A stretch of DNA of 39,944 bases from JANWHF01 sp036276235 (GTDB lineage Bacteria; Planctomycetota; Phycisphaerae; Tepidisphaerales; Tepidisphaeraceae). A model generated the notes under the pieces. It saw only the letters and a program-made list of their open reading frames with translations, ran no database searches and was not told the DNA's origin. The DNA lies in contig DATBDZ010000196.1 of the NCBI GenBank assembly GCA_036276235.1, forward strand, positions 1 to 39,944, given 5' to 3'. Of this stretch, positions 21,779 through 30,663 are shown in pieces; the stretch's first letter is position 1; every line of letters begins with the position of its first letter. A program made the position numbers and the translations under genes.

Positions 21779-23113
21779 TTAGAAGTTGAAGTACGCATCG
21801 ATCGCGAACTGGAACTGATAGTGATCGGTTCCGGCATCGAAGAACTTGGTGCTGGCGTAGTCGCCGCGAAGCTCGGGGCGAATGACCAGGTTCTTGAGGA
21901 TGTCGTGGCTGGGCATCGGCGTAATCGCCAGGCCGAGCGTCGCTTCGTAGAACTGCGTGTTGACACCCGCGATGGTGAAGCCGTCCTGGTCGTTGTACCA
22001 CTCAACGCGGCCGTTGACGGTAATGTAGTCGCTGAGCACGTACTGCCCGTATCCAGCGATGCCGTACCACTGGGCCGAGCTTCCCGAGGCCAGCGCGTGA
22101 GGCGCGTCGCCGTAGTCGGCATTCACCACACCGGTGAGCTTCTCATTGAACTTGTGGCTGAAGACCAAGTCCACCACCGTCCAATAGTCACTGTCATCAC
22201 CAGCGGCCTGAGGGCCCCAGGAGAGATTGAGGTAGCCCGTATCATTGGGCGTCGGCGTCCATTTCAGCTCGCCCAAAAAGTCAATGGCGCCGTTGTTATC
22301 CTTGGTTGACTGATTCCAACCGCGGGTGATTCCGGCTGTCGCCGTGAACTGATCATTGAACGCATACGTGCCCAGAATGCCCGTCTGCGTGAATGGGATG
22401 GCGTAGCCGAACAAATAGCTATGTGAATACAGCGGGTTCCCTGGACCGGCGATCACTTCGTATCCCAGCAGGGTCACAAACTTACCTGCGCGGATCTGCA
22501 ACCCATTGCCGACCGGCAACGCCACGTCGACAAACAACTGCGTCGGGTCGAATTGATTTTCCGGCTGCTGCTGTCCGGAGGCCGAGAAGCCCCCGCCGCC
22601 GTAGATCCCCATGCCGTTGGAGTGGATCTTGGCCATGTCGTAGCCGTACATCATTTCAATCTGGCCGCCGACATCAAACGTGTGATTCTTGGCCGCGGCG
22701 GCAGGATCCACCGTGCGCTGGATGTTTAAATCGATCGCATCCAGCTTGACGCGAGCCTGTGCAGTGTTGAATACGTTGCCGTTGATGGTGCCGTTAGGCG
22801 GGTTGCTGAAGGAGAACGTGTAGCCACCCTCCACATACCCGAAGATGTTGATGTTCGCCTTATCCAGGAAGTCCCCAACTGCCGTCCCGGCCAGTAGCGC
22901 CATCAAGGGGCGCTTGACCACGGGCGCCGGGGCGGGTGTGGTCGACGGTCCTGTTGCGGGGGCGGTCGTCGCATCTTCCAGGAACAGCGGGCGCTCCGCG
23001 GGTAAGAATCGCGGGATCGCATCGCTCCCCGAAGTATCCTCTGCGCGGGCCAACCCCGCGACGGCCAGCACGGCTACCGCAGCCGCACCCGCCACGCCTT
23101 TCCAATCCAGCAT
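21779..23113 (-). CDS. Outer-membrane porin (BBP2-like beta-barrel)
   Basis: 444 residues. ATG 23111-23113 is preceded by AAGGAG five bases upstream and gives signal peptide VAGAAAVAVLAVAGLARA. Residues about 25-75 are a Pro/Thr/Ala-rich linker (TTAPATGPSTTPAPAPV). From about 85 (NINIFGYVEGGYTFSFSNP) the protein alternates aromatic-flanked strands typical of a 16-18 strand barrel: LQIRAGKFVTLLGYEVI, GILGTYAFNDQFTATAGI, YGIAGYGQYVLSDYITVNG, ending FQFAIDAYFNF with a C-terminal Phe as used by the BAM machinery. The RAGKF...GYEVI and SHSYLFGYAIPFTQTG segments are characteristic of the planctomycete/proteobacterial BBP2 porin group. It probably allows small solutes through the outer membrane. A long, AT-richer upstream region (23114-23484) suggests regulated transcription. 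Confidence 0.93.
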   Translation of the reverse strand: MLDWKGVAGAAAVAVLAVAGLARAEDTSGSDAIPRFLPAERPLFLEDATTAPATGPSTTPAPAPVVKRPLMALLAGTAVGDFLDKANINIFGYVEGGYTFSFSNPPNGTINGNVFNTAQARVKLDAIDLNIQRTVDPAAAAKNHTFDVGGQIEMMYGYDMAKIHSNGMGIYGGGGFSASGQQQPENQFDPTQLFVDVALPVGNGLQIRAGKFVTLLGYEVIAGPGNPLYSHSYLFGYAIPFTQTGILGTYAFNDQFTATAGITRGWNQSTKDNNGAIDFLGELKWTPTPNDTGYLNLSWGPQAAGDDSDYWTVVDLVFSHKFNEKLTGVVNADYGDAPHALASGSSAQWYGIAGYGQYVLSDYITVNGRVEWYNDQDGFTIAGVNTQFYEATLGLAITPMPSHDILKNLVIRPELRGDYASTKFFDAGTDHYQFQFAIDAYFNF

Positions 23114-23664
23114 ATCAACTCCTTGCCTGTTAAGGCAGAAAATGGGCATGATCCGAGACTTGGCCCACAACCCGCACGCTCGATAACAAAGCGGGTGCCA
23201 GTGTCAGCCAACGCTACCCATTGTCGGCGTATCAGGCAAAATCGCCTTAATTCATTAACACGTCCTAAAACAAATACCCCCTATATTCCGCGCCAAGCGC
23301 GCATTAGTAAGGCATTTCATTTATCGGACGTAAGGGAATGTCGAAAGATTGGGCAATCGTATGGATGATCCAATATGGGATCGTTCTAATGCTCGTAACA
23401 CGTTGCCAGCAATATGCTTAAAAGACGCACTAACTTGGATATGAGCTTAATTCCTCGTCCTGGTTTTGACTGATAACTGCCAGCTTGCAGCTTATATTTG
23501 AGAACATTTTTGGCCCACAACTGAGAACTGGTAGTTTATCGGCTGAGTGTTTCTTTTCTCAAGTTCTCCGTAGAAATACGGACGTTTCGCCGGGAATTTT
23601 TCTGTGTCGGCGGAAATGCGAGCCTGATAAAGTCCACCGTCCCCTAATCGTGACTGCAAATCAA
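23114..23664. promoter_or_regulatory. AT-richer divergent intergenic region between porin and lipoprotein genes
   Basis: About 550 bases without a credible gene, clearly lower in GC than the rest. It must hold the promoters of both divergent genes, but no consensus pair stands out. 23460-23540 contains TGACTGATAACTGCCAGC and CAACTGAGAACTGG, resembling the GATAACTG-type dispersed words. The plus-strand frame is open from 23485 but its first 60 codons look non-coding. Confidence 0.5.
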
Positions 23665-24993
23665 TTGTGCAATTTTCTAACTCCGGCCGACGGTTGCGAA
23701 CTGGTTTCCGCCGGTTACTGGCGGGCTACGGTTCTACGGGCTGTCCTTCTCCTGGCGATCGTTTGTCTTGTGGGGTGTGCCCCGAATAACCACCAGGAGA
23801 GCAGCCGCGCCGCTGGACCGGACACGCAGGCGATTCTTACGGCCAACGAAGTGGACACGCGCGTCCTGGGGTTGGCCGACACGTCCATGACGCGCGTGGC
23901 GGCACCCTATAATCAGATCGTTGCCACCGCGAAGACGCCAGAAGTACGGTCCTGGGCGCTCCAGACGCGGGTTGGCCAGGCGCTGGCAACCGTCAGCAAC
24001 GCGACCGGCCCAGTGCCGTCCGCAAATCTGCTCAATCTTGTTGTTCAGATTTCCTTGCAGACCCGAAGCCTGGACGAATACTGGGTTCCCTTCCTCCTGC
24101 ATGCGGACGGGCTGGACTTGCTCGCCGCTTACAAACAGAGCGAAGCGGATGCGTGGGCGCTGGTCGCGCAAACATTCACCGCACAACAAATCGCCGATCT
24201 GAAGGACCTGCTCGCCAAGTGGAAGAAGCAGAACGCCGCAAGTTCTTCCACGGGGTTCGTGAAATTTGCCGACACCTTCGGCCGGCCGACTGCGGCCAAC
24301 AATGCGCTGACTCTACCGAGCAGTCTGCTGGCCATCTTGAATGTCAATCCCCTTGCGGGGCTCGATCCGGTGACGCAGGAAGCCGCGCGCTACAGAATGC
24401 TTACCGAAAGAATCGTATATATCGCCCTGCGCTCGCCCATCATCATGCAATGGCAGGTGGAAGCAGCGACCGACACTGTTGTAAGGACGCCGGACATTCA
24501 ACGCGCGCTGTCCACGAGCGAGAAATACGCCACCATCGTCGATCGATTCAACGACATCGCCGCGAAATATCCGGGCATGTATTCGCAGGCCACCAAGACC
24601 GCCATCGATCAATTCAATGCCGCCGCGACTCAACAGCGACAGGCGGTGATTCAGGAGATGAACGCCGCCGTCACTCAACAGCGACAGGCAATATTTCAGG
24701 AGGTGGACTCCAAGACCAATCAGGTGCATGCAATCCTGGGGGACGTGCGAAATTCCATTATCGTCGCCCGCGATGCGGCATCGTCGGTCAACTCCAATGC
24801 CGCGCAGACGGTCGTTACCGCCACCGACAGCAGCAAACGCATTCTGAATCAGGCGACGATCTGCGGGATCATCGTTATCGTTGTCGGGTGTCTCTGCCCC
24901 GCCATCGTGATCTTTAGCTATCGATGTGCGTCGCGGCGGTGGCTGCGTCGAACTTCTGAAGAACCAATTGGCAGTGGCGCTGGTCGAATCTGA
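23665..24993 (+). CDS. Lipoprotein with coiled coil and C-terminal membrane anchor
   Basis: Exported protein of about 442 residues. The N-terminal hydrophobic stretch VLRAVLLLAIVCLVGCAPNN carries a lipobox (LVGC), so the Cys would be lipidated. The start is uncertain: TTG 23665 is the nearest codon giving a sensible signal, while ATG 23485 adds 60 residues of poor composition. Residues between are helical (VDTRVLGLADTSMTRVAAPY, ...). A near-tandem 16-residue repeat follows (AATQQRQAVIQEMNA / AVTQQRQAIFQEVDS) within a long coiled coil rich in Asn/Gln/Ala, like a methyl-accepting or phage-shock-type helix. A C-terminal membrane segment (CGIIVIVVGCLCPAIVIF) and basic tail end the protein. It would be tethered at both ends. 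The bestrophin-like gene starts 15 bases later, so a complex of the two is plausible. Confidence 0.72.
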   Translation: MCNFLTPADGCELVSAGYWRATVLRAVLLLAIVCLVGCAPNNHQESSRAAGPDTQAILTANEVDTRVLGLADTSMTRVAAPYNQIVATAKTPEVRSWALQTRVGQALATVSNATGPVPSANLLNLVVQISLQTRSLDEYWVPFLLHADGLDLLAAYKQSEADAWALVAQTFTAQQIADLKDLLAKWKKQNAASSSTGFVKFADTFGRPTAANNALTLPSSLLAILNVNPLAGLDPVTQEAARYRMLTERIVYIALRSPIIMQWQVEAATDTVVRTPDIQRALSTSEKYATIVDRFNDIAAKYPGMYSQATKTAIDQFNAAATQQRQAVIQEMNAAVTQQRQAIFQEVDSKTNQVHAILGDVRNSIIVARDAASSVNSNAAQTVVTATDSSKRILNQATICGIIVIVVGCLCPAIVIFSYRCASRRWLRRTSEEPIGSGAGRI

Positions 24994-25008
24994 GCGAGGA
25001 ACTTTCGC

Positions 25009-25782
25009 ATGGGCAACGGCGGGATATTTGGCGAGATCGATGCGTGGATCTCCGCGACGGCTCTTGCGGCGCTGATGCTCTGCGCATGGATCGCCGGCTG
25101 GCGCACCAGCCGCCGGCAGCAATCCGCCGAAGGGGAGCCGCCCGGCGAAAAGTTCAGCGACGCCAGTTTTGCCGTGCTCGCGCTGCTTGTCGCGTTTACC
25201 TTTGGGATGTCGCTGCAGCGGCACGATCAGCGACGCGCGATGGTCGTCAGTGAAAGTAATTCGATCGGCGACTTTTACACCTGCGCCACGCTTCTCCCCG
25301 AGCCCGGCCGCACCGCGCTCCAGATAGCAATCCGCGATTACACCAAACTGCATCTCCACATCGCCGAGATTGTGCACAGCGGCGGGGATTCCACCGCGTC
25401 GCTGGCGGAACTGGATCAACGGATCGACGTTATGACCGCATTGGTCCGCGAGTCGATTGAGCGCGGCACGCCCGTCGCGGTGCCGCTCACCAACACGCTC
25501 AATGAAGTAACCAGCTCCAAGGCGTTACGATTGTTCGCGATTGAGGACCGTGTGCCAACCAGCGTGATCGGGCTGCTGTTTCTCAGCACGATCCTGACGA
25601 TGTTCCTCAACGGCTTGCGGCACGGCGCCAGGGGCCGGTCACAGTACCTCGGAACAATTAGCCTCGTCCTGCTCTTCGGAATGGTCATCTACGTAATTCT
25701 CGACCTCAACCAACCCGGCCGCGGCTTGATCCGCGTAAGCCAACTGCCGATGGAACGCCTTTTGGCGACCATGAAGAAATAA
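25009..25782 (+). CDS. DUF4239 bestrophin-like membrane protein
   Basis: 257 residues with four hydrophobic segments in the bestrophin-like (DUF4239) arrangement: segment 1 at about 14-30 (ATALAALMLCAWIAGW), segment 2 about 55-70 (FAVLALLVAFTFGMSL), a long soluble loop, and segments 3-4 near the C-terminus (VIGLLFLSTILTMFL, GTISLVLLFGMVIYVIL). The signature RHDQRRAMVVSESNSIGDFY after segment 2 is typical of the family (RxxxR-x-x-V-x-E-x-N-x-I-x-x-x-Y). Members are uncharacterised; the link to bestrophin anion channels is by fold. A GAGGAA site precedes ATG 25009. It follows the double-anchored lipoprotein by 15 bases and is followed by a repeat-bearing gap, so they form a two-gene unit divergent from the porin. 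Confidence 0.85.
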   Translation: MGNGGIFGEIDAWISATALAALMLCAWIAGWRTSRRQQSAEGEPPGEKFSDASFAVLALLVAFTFGMSLQRHDQRRAMVVSESNSIGDFYTCATLLPEPGRTALQIAIRDYTKLHLHIAEIVHSGGDSTASLAELDQRIDVMTALVRESIERGTPVAVPLTNTLNEVTSSKALRLFAIEDRVPTSVIGLLFLSTILTMFLNGLRHGARGRSQYLGTISLVLLFGMVIYVILDLNQPGRGLIRVSQLPMERLLATMKK

Positions 25783-25920
25783 TTGGGGAAAGACTCTGAT
25801 CGGCGCGGTGTAACTTTCACTTGTGGCGAAATGCTGTGGGGCAAATATTCGTCAACGTTTGCGTGAACGCTCGAACTCGAATCGCGATCCGCAACTCCAA
25901 TTCAGAAGTCATCACAACCG

Positions 25921-25994
25921 TCATGCTGAGGTACTCCGAAGCATCTGGCTGGATTGCGCGAGTAGGCCAGATACTTCGGAGTACCTCAGCATGA
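25921..25994. repeat. CATGCTGAGGTACTCCGAAG inverted repeat (family P5)
   Basis: Arms TCATGCTGAGGTACTCCGAA and TTCGGAGTACCTCAGCATGA, extended by ATCTGGC/GCCAGAT, enclose a short centre. A single arm is at 38908-38937. The remainder of 25783-26151 has no gene; ATTATTAATTC at 26126-26136 is a possible promoter region for nadA. Confidence 0.93.
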
Positions 25995-26151
25995 TTGTCG
26001 TCGTGCAAAAAGTTTATTCTTGTCTGCCCCTCAAATCACTTTGCTCCAGTCGACCGCTCCACCGATCTGACCGTCTTGCCCCGCGCTCGCCCACTTCCCG
26101 CCGGCCGGCTACAATCTCACGTTCCATTATTAATTCGTGAGGCAACATCCG

Positions 26152-27396
26152 ATGGCCGTTTGGCAGCAACCACTTCCTTCGATTTACAACCAGCTTTCCG
26201 AAGCCGAACTGCGCGTGCGCATCCAGTCTGCCAAGGATCATCTGGGTAGGCGGCTGGTGATTCTTGGCCATCATTATCAGCAGGATGGCATCATCGAATT
26301 TGCCGACTTCACCGGCGACAGCTTTGAGCTTTCGCGCAAAGCCGCCGAGCAGCGCGACATCGAATTCGTCATCTTCTGCGGCGTGCATTTCATGGCCGAG
26401 TCGGCGGATATCCTCACGCCGCCGCAGGTGCGCGTGATCTTGCCGGACCTTGGCGCCGGCTGCTCGATGGCCGACATGGCGAATCTCGATCAGACCCTGG
26501 AATGCTGGGAGCAGCTCCAGCAAACCTGCCCCGGCCAGCGGATTGTTCCGATCACGTACATGAACAGTTCCGCCGCCATCAAAGCCTTCGTCGGAGAGCA
26601 CGGCGGAGCCGTCTGCACGAGCAGTAATTGCCGCAATGTTCTCGAATGGGCGTTGGGTGGGATTCAGGGTTCAGGGTTCAGCCGAAGGGTTCAGGGTTCA
26701 GGGTTCAGGGTTCAGGACGGCGCCGCCGTTTCCCCACTGAACCCTGAACCCCGAACCCTGAACCCTCCCACGAAAATCCTCTTCTTCCCCGATCAGCACC
26801 TTGGCCGCAACACGGCTTACTCGATGGGCTATCCGCTCGATCGCATGGTCGTCTGGGACCCGCGCGAAGACTTGGGCGGCAACGATGCGCACTCGCTTCG
26901 CAACGCCGACTTTGTCCTATGGAAAGGCCATTGCTCGGTGCATCAGCTTTTCCGCCCCGAGCATGTCGATCAGGTGCGGGCGAAGTATCCGAAGATGAAG
27001 GTGATCGTGCATCCGGAGTGCCGCTGGGAAGTGGTGCAAAAATCTGATATGACCGGCAGCACCGCGCACATCGTGAAGACGATCGAAGCCGCCCCGCCCG
27101 GCAGCCAATGGGCGGTCGGCACCGAGGTGCATCTGATCAACCGCCTCGCCCGCGAGCATCCGGATCAGAAGATCATTGTCCTCAGCGATTGCCAATGCCT
27201 CTGCACGACGATGTATCGGATCGATTTGCCGCACCTCTGCTGGACGTTGGAGAATCTGGTGGAGGGAAAGGTCGTCAACGAGATCAAGGTGGACGAAACA
27301 ACGCGCAAGTGGGCGCTGGTCGCGCTGGATCGCATGCTGGCAATCAAAGCCGCCGCCAGTCCGACGTTGCAAACCGCCGTGACAACGCTTGATTAA
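26152..27396 (+). CDS. nadA: Quinolinate synthase with in-frame repeat-derived insert
   Basis: NadA condenses iminoaspartate with dihydroxyacetone phosphate to quinolinate using a [4Fe-4S] cluster, in NAD synthesis. From ATG 26152 (GAGG upstream; a GTG at 26137 would add five residues) the protein has 414 residues. Landmarks are ILGHHYQQDGIIEFADFTGDS, CGVHFMAESADIL, Cys104 (GAGCSMADMA), CTSSNC at 155-160, FFPDQHLGRNTA, Cys290 (VIVHPECRWEV) and CQCLC at 347-351; Cys104, Cys290 and a Cys of the last motif are the expected cluster ligands. Residues about 170-206 are an extra loop encoded by a palindromic repeat (26662-26767), placed between CTSSNCRNVLEWAL and KILFFPDQHLG, where the normal protein has a short linker. 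Frame and all active-site residues are intact, so the enzyme is probably functional. No nadB or nadC is adjacent. Confidence 0.95.
   Translation: MAVWQQPLPSIYNQLSEAELRVRIQSAKDHLGRRLVILGHHYQQDGIIEFADFTGDSFELSRKAAEQRDIEFVIFCGVHFMAESADILTPPQVRVILPDLGAGCSMADMANLDQTLECWEQLQQTCPGQRIVPITYMNSSAAIKAFVGEHGGAVCTSSNCRNVLEWALGGIQGSGFSRRVQGSGFRVQDGAAVSPLNPEPRTLNPPTKILFFPDQHLGRNTAYSMGYPLDRMVVWDPREDLGGNDAHSLRNADFVLWKGHCSVHQLFRPEHVDQVRAKYPKMKVIVHPECRWEVVQKSDMTGSTAHIVKTIEAAPPGSQWAVGTEVHLINRLAREHPDQKIIVLSDCQCLCTTMYRIDLPHLCWTLENLVEGKVVNEIKVDETTRKWALVALDRMLAIKAAASPTLQTAVTTLD
26662..26767. repeat. GGTTCAGGGTTCAGG inverted repeat inside nadA
   Basis: Left arm: runs of the seven-base word TTCAGGG (GGGTTCAGGGTTCAG, repeated with a GCCGAA break). 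Right arm: CTGAACCCTGAACCC, repeated, the complement. Centre: GACGGCGCCGCCGTTTCCCC. The element is a multiple of three bases, without stop codons in the nadA frame, and reads as IQGSGF...RVQGSGFRVQ...LNPEPRTLNP. Confidence 0.93.
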
Positions 27397-27408
27397 GCTC
27401 AACAGGAA

Positions 27409-27468
27409 GCGATTTGCCCGGGTAAGTCAGATATAACCGCGGCACCGCGGAGACCGGGAGCAAATCGC
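27409..27468 (+). promoter_or_regulatory. Inverted repeat covering the ribosome site of the LEPR beta-helix gene
   Basis: Arm 1 GCGATTTGCCCGGG (27409-27422) pairs with arm 2 CCGGGAGCAAATCGC (27454-27468), which ends one base before ATG 27469 and contains the only Shine-Dalgarno-like GGGAG. The loop contains two CCGCGG boxes. It could act as the nadA terminator or hide the ribosome site of the next gene; there is no T-run. Confidence 0.5.
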
Positions 27469-29418
27469 ATGTCTCGCACTAAGCATGATGATCGCCGCGC
27501 GCCGCGAAGCCAACCTGTCGAGCGGCTGGAGCCCCGACGATTACTCAGCACCGTCGTCGTCAACACGACGGGCGACGATCTGCCCTCTTCTCCAAGTAGC
27601 GGCGTCATGAGCTTGCGCGATGCCATCGCTATTGCCGACAACAGTGCGACACCCATAACGATTGCGTTCGACACAAAGTTATTCGCGATATCGCAAACCA
27701 TCACGTTCACTCAAGGCGCGCTTCATCTGACGAATGCAAATCACGCCACCACCATCCATGGCCCGTCGGCGGGCGTGACGATCAGCAACCCGCAAGGCGG
27801 CGGCTTCACCATCGACGCCCGCGTGCAGGCCAGCTTTTCGCGGATCAATGTCTTGGATTGTCTGGACAGCGGGATCGCCAACGCTGGCCAATTGACGATC
27901 ACCAACAGCGATATTTCCGGCAACCAAGCCAAAGTGGACGGCGGCGGGATCGCTAATACGGGATCGCTGAATCTGAGCAACGTCAGCCTTACCTCAAACA
28001 CGGCCGAACGTTTTGGCGGAGGGATCGCCAGTTCCGGTGTCGCAACCCTCGACCACATCACCGTCACGAGGAGTTTTGCCGGGTTTCATGGCGGAGGAAT
28101 CTCCAACTCCGGTCTGCTGAACCTCAACCACTCGATCCTCTCGAATAACAGCACCGCATTTTCCGGCGGAGGTGGCGCCGGACTTCACAACGACGGAACT
28201 GCCACTCTCGTCGGTGTGACCGTTTCAAGTAACGAGGCGTTCGGCGACGAACTCTCCGGCAGTGACGGCGGCGGCATCGCAAACTTCGGCAATATCCAGT
28301 TGCGAAACTGCACACTCAGCCTCAACAAAACTGACGGCCGCGGCAGCCAGGGAGGCGGGCTCTATAACTTCAAGACCGCAATCGTTCGAGGTTCCACCTT
28401 CTCAAATAATAGTTCCGACACAGGCGCCGGGCTGCTCAACCTCACGACGGCCACCGTTATTAACAGCGCCTTTCTTTCCAACGATGCCGGTTTCTCGGGC
28501 GGCGGAGTCGAGAATCTGTTTGGAGAAGCTTCCCTCGTCAATGTCACCATTGCCGGGAACATCGCCAGCGGACTTGACGATTTCCTCATGCCCATCGGAT
28601 TCGGCGGCGGCATTCGTAACAGCGGCAACCTTTCCGTCTGTAATTCGACAATCTCTGGCAATGCCGCGGTAGCCGACAGCGGCGGCATCTATAACTTTAC
28701 AGCTGTCGGCGGCGTCACGACCATCAGCAATAGCATCGTCGCCGCCAACAGCACGCTGGCTGATACCGGAGTCGTCCCTGACGTCGCCGGTGCCTTCCAT
28801 TCGCGCGGCCACAATCTCATCGGACAAACCAACGGCAGCAGCGGTTGGGCAGCATCCGATCTGACCGGCACTGCCGCTCATCCGCTGAACGCCATGCTCG
28901 CGCCGCTGGGAAATTATGGCGGCCCCACTCAAACGATGCCGCCGCTTCCTAGCAGCCCCGCCATCGATCGCGGCTCCAACGCGCTGATCCCCGCAAAGAT
29001 CACCACCGATCAGCGCGGCTTGCCGCGCATCATTGATGGCGTGGTTGACATCGGCGCCGTTGAGTTTCAGTCGCACGTGACCGGCCTGCTCCTGATCGAC
29101 GCCGATACTGGGCAGACAATCATAAGCCTTTCAGACGGCGCAACACTCGATCTGTCAAAACTCCCCCAGCATCTGAACGTTGTCGCTGTCGTTGCGGGAA
29201 AACAAATCGCCAGCGTTCTCTTCGGCCTGGATGCCAACTCGCGCTTCCGACTCGAGCGCGGCGCGCCCTACTCTCTTTTTGGCGACACCGCCGGCAGGTA
29301 CTTCTTCGGTTCGATCACCCCTGGCCAGCACACGATTCGAGCACAGGCCTTCGCCGACGGTGCAGCGATAGAGCCGCTGGGAAGTATTTTGACCGTGCAC
29401 ATTACTGTAACCTACTGA
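27469..29418 (+). CDS. Secreted right-handed beta-helix protein, LEPR-XLL and choice-of-anchor Q type
   Basis: 649 residues. Residues 17-27 are VERLEPRRLLS, the planctomycete N-terminal LEPR motif found near the start of large exported proteins in place of a classical signal. Residues about 95-430 are a repetitive beta-helix: many turns of the GGGIANTGSLNLSNV type (GGGIASSG, GGGISNSG, GGGLYNF, GGGIRNSG), about 25 residues each. Residues about 430-530 contain the choice-of-anchor Q pattern: NLIGQTNGSS, LAPLGNYGGPTQTMPPLPSS, PAIDRGSNAL, TDQRGLPR and DIGAVEF. The final 110 residues are a beta-sandwich (FGLDANSRFRLERGAPYSLFGD) of the kind that closes many planctomycete secreted proteins. It probably binds or processes polysaccharide, or is structural at the cell surface; no catalytic residues can be claimed. 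Confidence 0.9.
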   Translation: MSRTKHDDRRAPRSQPVERLEPRRLLSTVVVNTTGDDLPSSPSSGVMSLRDAIAIADNSATPITIAFDTKLFAISQTITFTQGALHLTNANHATTIHGPSAGVTISNPQGGGFTIDARVQASFSRINVLDCLDSGIANAGQLTITNSDISGNQAKVDGGGIANTGSLNLSNVSLTSNTAERFGGGIASSGVATLDHITVTRSFAGFHGGGISNSGLLNLNHSILSNNSTAFSGGGGAGLHNDGTATLVGVTVSSNEAFGDELSGSDGGGIANFGNIQLRNCTLSLNKTDGRGSQGGGLYNFKTAIVRGSTFSNNSSDTGAGLLNLTTATVINSAFLSNDAGFSGGGVENLFGEASLVNVTIAGNIASGLDDFLMPIGFGGGIRNSGNLSVCNSTISGNAAVADSGGIYNFTAVGGVTTISNSIVAANSTLADTGVVPDVAGAFHSRGHNLIGQTNGSSGWAASDLTGTAAHPLNAMLAPLGNYGGPTQTMPPLPSSPAIDRGSNALIPAKITTDQRGLPRIIDGVVDIGAVEFQSHVTGLLLIDADTGQTIISLSDGATLDLSKLPQHLNVVAVVAGKQIASVLFGLDANSRFRLERGAPYSLFGDTAGRYFFGSITPGQHTIRAQAFADGAAIEPLGSILTVHITVTY

Positions 29419-29605
29419 TGCGGGTTGCTGCTTTGCGGTCGGCAACCGATTTTGATTCCAAAATTCGCAAAAGTGTTTGCGATAATGAGGCCAAACCCGG
29501 TAAAACACGCAAGCGTCACTTCGGCAAGGAACAGCCATCGCAGCGGCGAAGAACCGCTGAGGCCTCAGCCGGCTTAGCGGAGAAATGCCCTAACCGGGGA
29601 GTCTC

Positions 29606-30607
29606 ATGTCAACCGTCAGTTATTTCGGCCCATCGGGTGCTGGTCAGCAAGAACTTTATTACCGCTATCCCACGCGAGTTCCGCCGTTGGCGGTGATCAA
29701 CGCGCTGATCGTCGGGCTTGGCGTCGGCGCGGTGGCGGCCGCGGTGTATGCGTATTCGATCGCCTACATTCCGATCATCTATCTCAACCTCATCCTAGTC
29801 GGCCTCTTCGGCGCGGCTCTTGGGTTTGTGCCGGCTTACGCCATGCGGAAGGGAAAAGTCACTAGCGTGTCGGCGATGGTCGGCGTCGCGATGATTGTCA
29901 CCGCCGTCTGCTATTATCTGCACTGGGTTGTGTGGCTGGTCGCCATCTCGCATCAACGGTTTCCGCTCGGCTTTCTGCTTGCTCACCCCAGGGCCGTGGT
30001 GGAGCTGCTCAAGTTGGTGAATGAAACGGGAATCTGGTCGATGAGCAAAGGCGAAACGCCTGTCTCCGGAATCGCACTGGACGTCGTGTGGCTGGTCGAG
30101 GCAGCGGGGATTTTTGCGTGTGCCTGGCTGGTGGCGGTCGCGCAGCGCGGCGAAACGCCCTTCTGCGAAACGTGCTCCGCCTGGTGCCCGGTCGGCACCA
30201 AGATTCGCAGGATACAAGCCGGCGACACCGAAGACCTGCGCCGCCGACTAGAAGCGCGCGACTGGTCCTATCTGGATGCGCAAGGCCCATCGCCGGAAGG
30301 AGCGAATCGCTGGTTCGCGATTTTCCATCACGCCTGCCCGCAATGCGGCCAGCTTCACACCATCAGCGCCAAAGATATCGTCGTCGGCCAGGACAAGCGC
30401 GGCAATGTAAAGACCATAAGCAAAACGATTGTCGATAAATTGCTGGTTGATCCGAGAGAAGTGGAAGTAATCCGCGAAAAGCCAATCGCGCCGCCGACGC
30501 CGCCGGCTGTTCCGACGCAAGCCGGAGAAGCGGGATCTTCTTCAACGAACGACCGCGCGGGCGGTTCATCATCTGCCGCGATGCAGGATGGATTTGGATT
30601 GGATTGA
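29606..30607 (+). CDS. Multi-pass membrane protein with zinc-binding cysteines, function unknown
   Basis: 333 residues, start ATG 29606 with GGGGAG five bases upstream. Residues about 25-190 contain four or five membrane segments (LAVINALIVGLGVGAVAAAVYA, IIYLNLILVGLFGAALGFV, VSAMVGVAMIVTAVCYYLHW, VVWLVEAAGIFACAWLVAVA, cited as landmarks). The cytoplasmic C-terminal part has FCETCSAWCP (about 188-197) and ACPQCGQLH (about 245-253), a probable zinc site from two separate knuckles. The tail is Pro/Ser-rich (PPTPPAVPTQAGEAGSSS) and likely disordered. The architecture resembles uncharacterised planctomycete proteins in which a membrane domain is joined to a CxxC-bearing tail. It is separated from the beta-helix gene by 187 bases and stands alone on the plus strand. 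No family name is certain. Confidence 0.78.
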   Translation: MSTVSYFGPSGAGQQELYYRYPTRVPPLAVINALIVGLGVGAVAAAVYAYSIAYIPIIYLNLILVGLFGAALGFVPAYAMRKGKVTSVSAMVGVAMIVTAVCYYLHWVVWLVAISHQRFPLGFLLAHPRAVVELLKLVNETGIWSMSKGETPVSGIALDVVWLVEAAGIFACAWLVAVAQRGETPFCETCSAWCPVGTKIRRIQAGDTEDLRRRLEARDWSYLDAQGPSPEGANRWFAIFHHACPQCGQLHTISAKDIVVGQDKRGNVKTISKTIVDKLLVDPREVEVIREKPIAPPTPPAVPTQAGEAGSSSTNDRAGGSSSAAMQDGFGLD

Positions 30608-30663
30608 TATTGTGTGGGGAACCGCGATGACTTAGAGCGGGCATAACAGAAACGGGGCAGATT

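Noticed and set aside
26014..26601. Minus-strand frame opposite the nadA start
   Set aside because: Antisense shadow of nadA.
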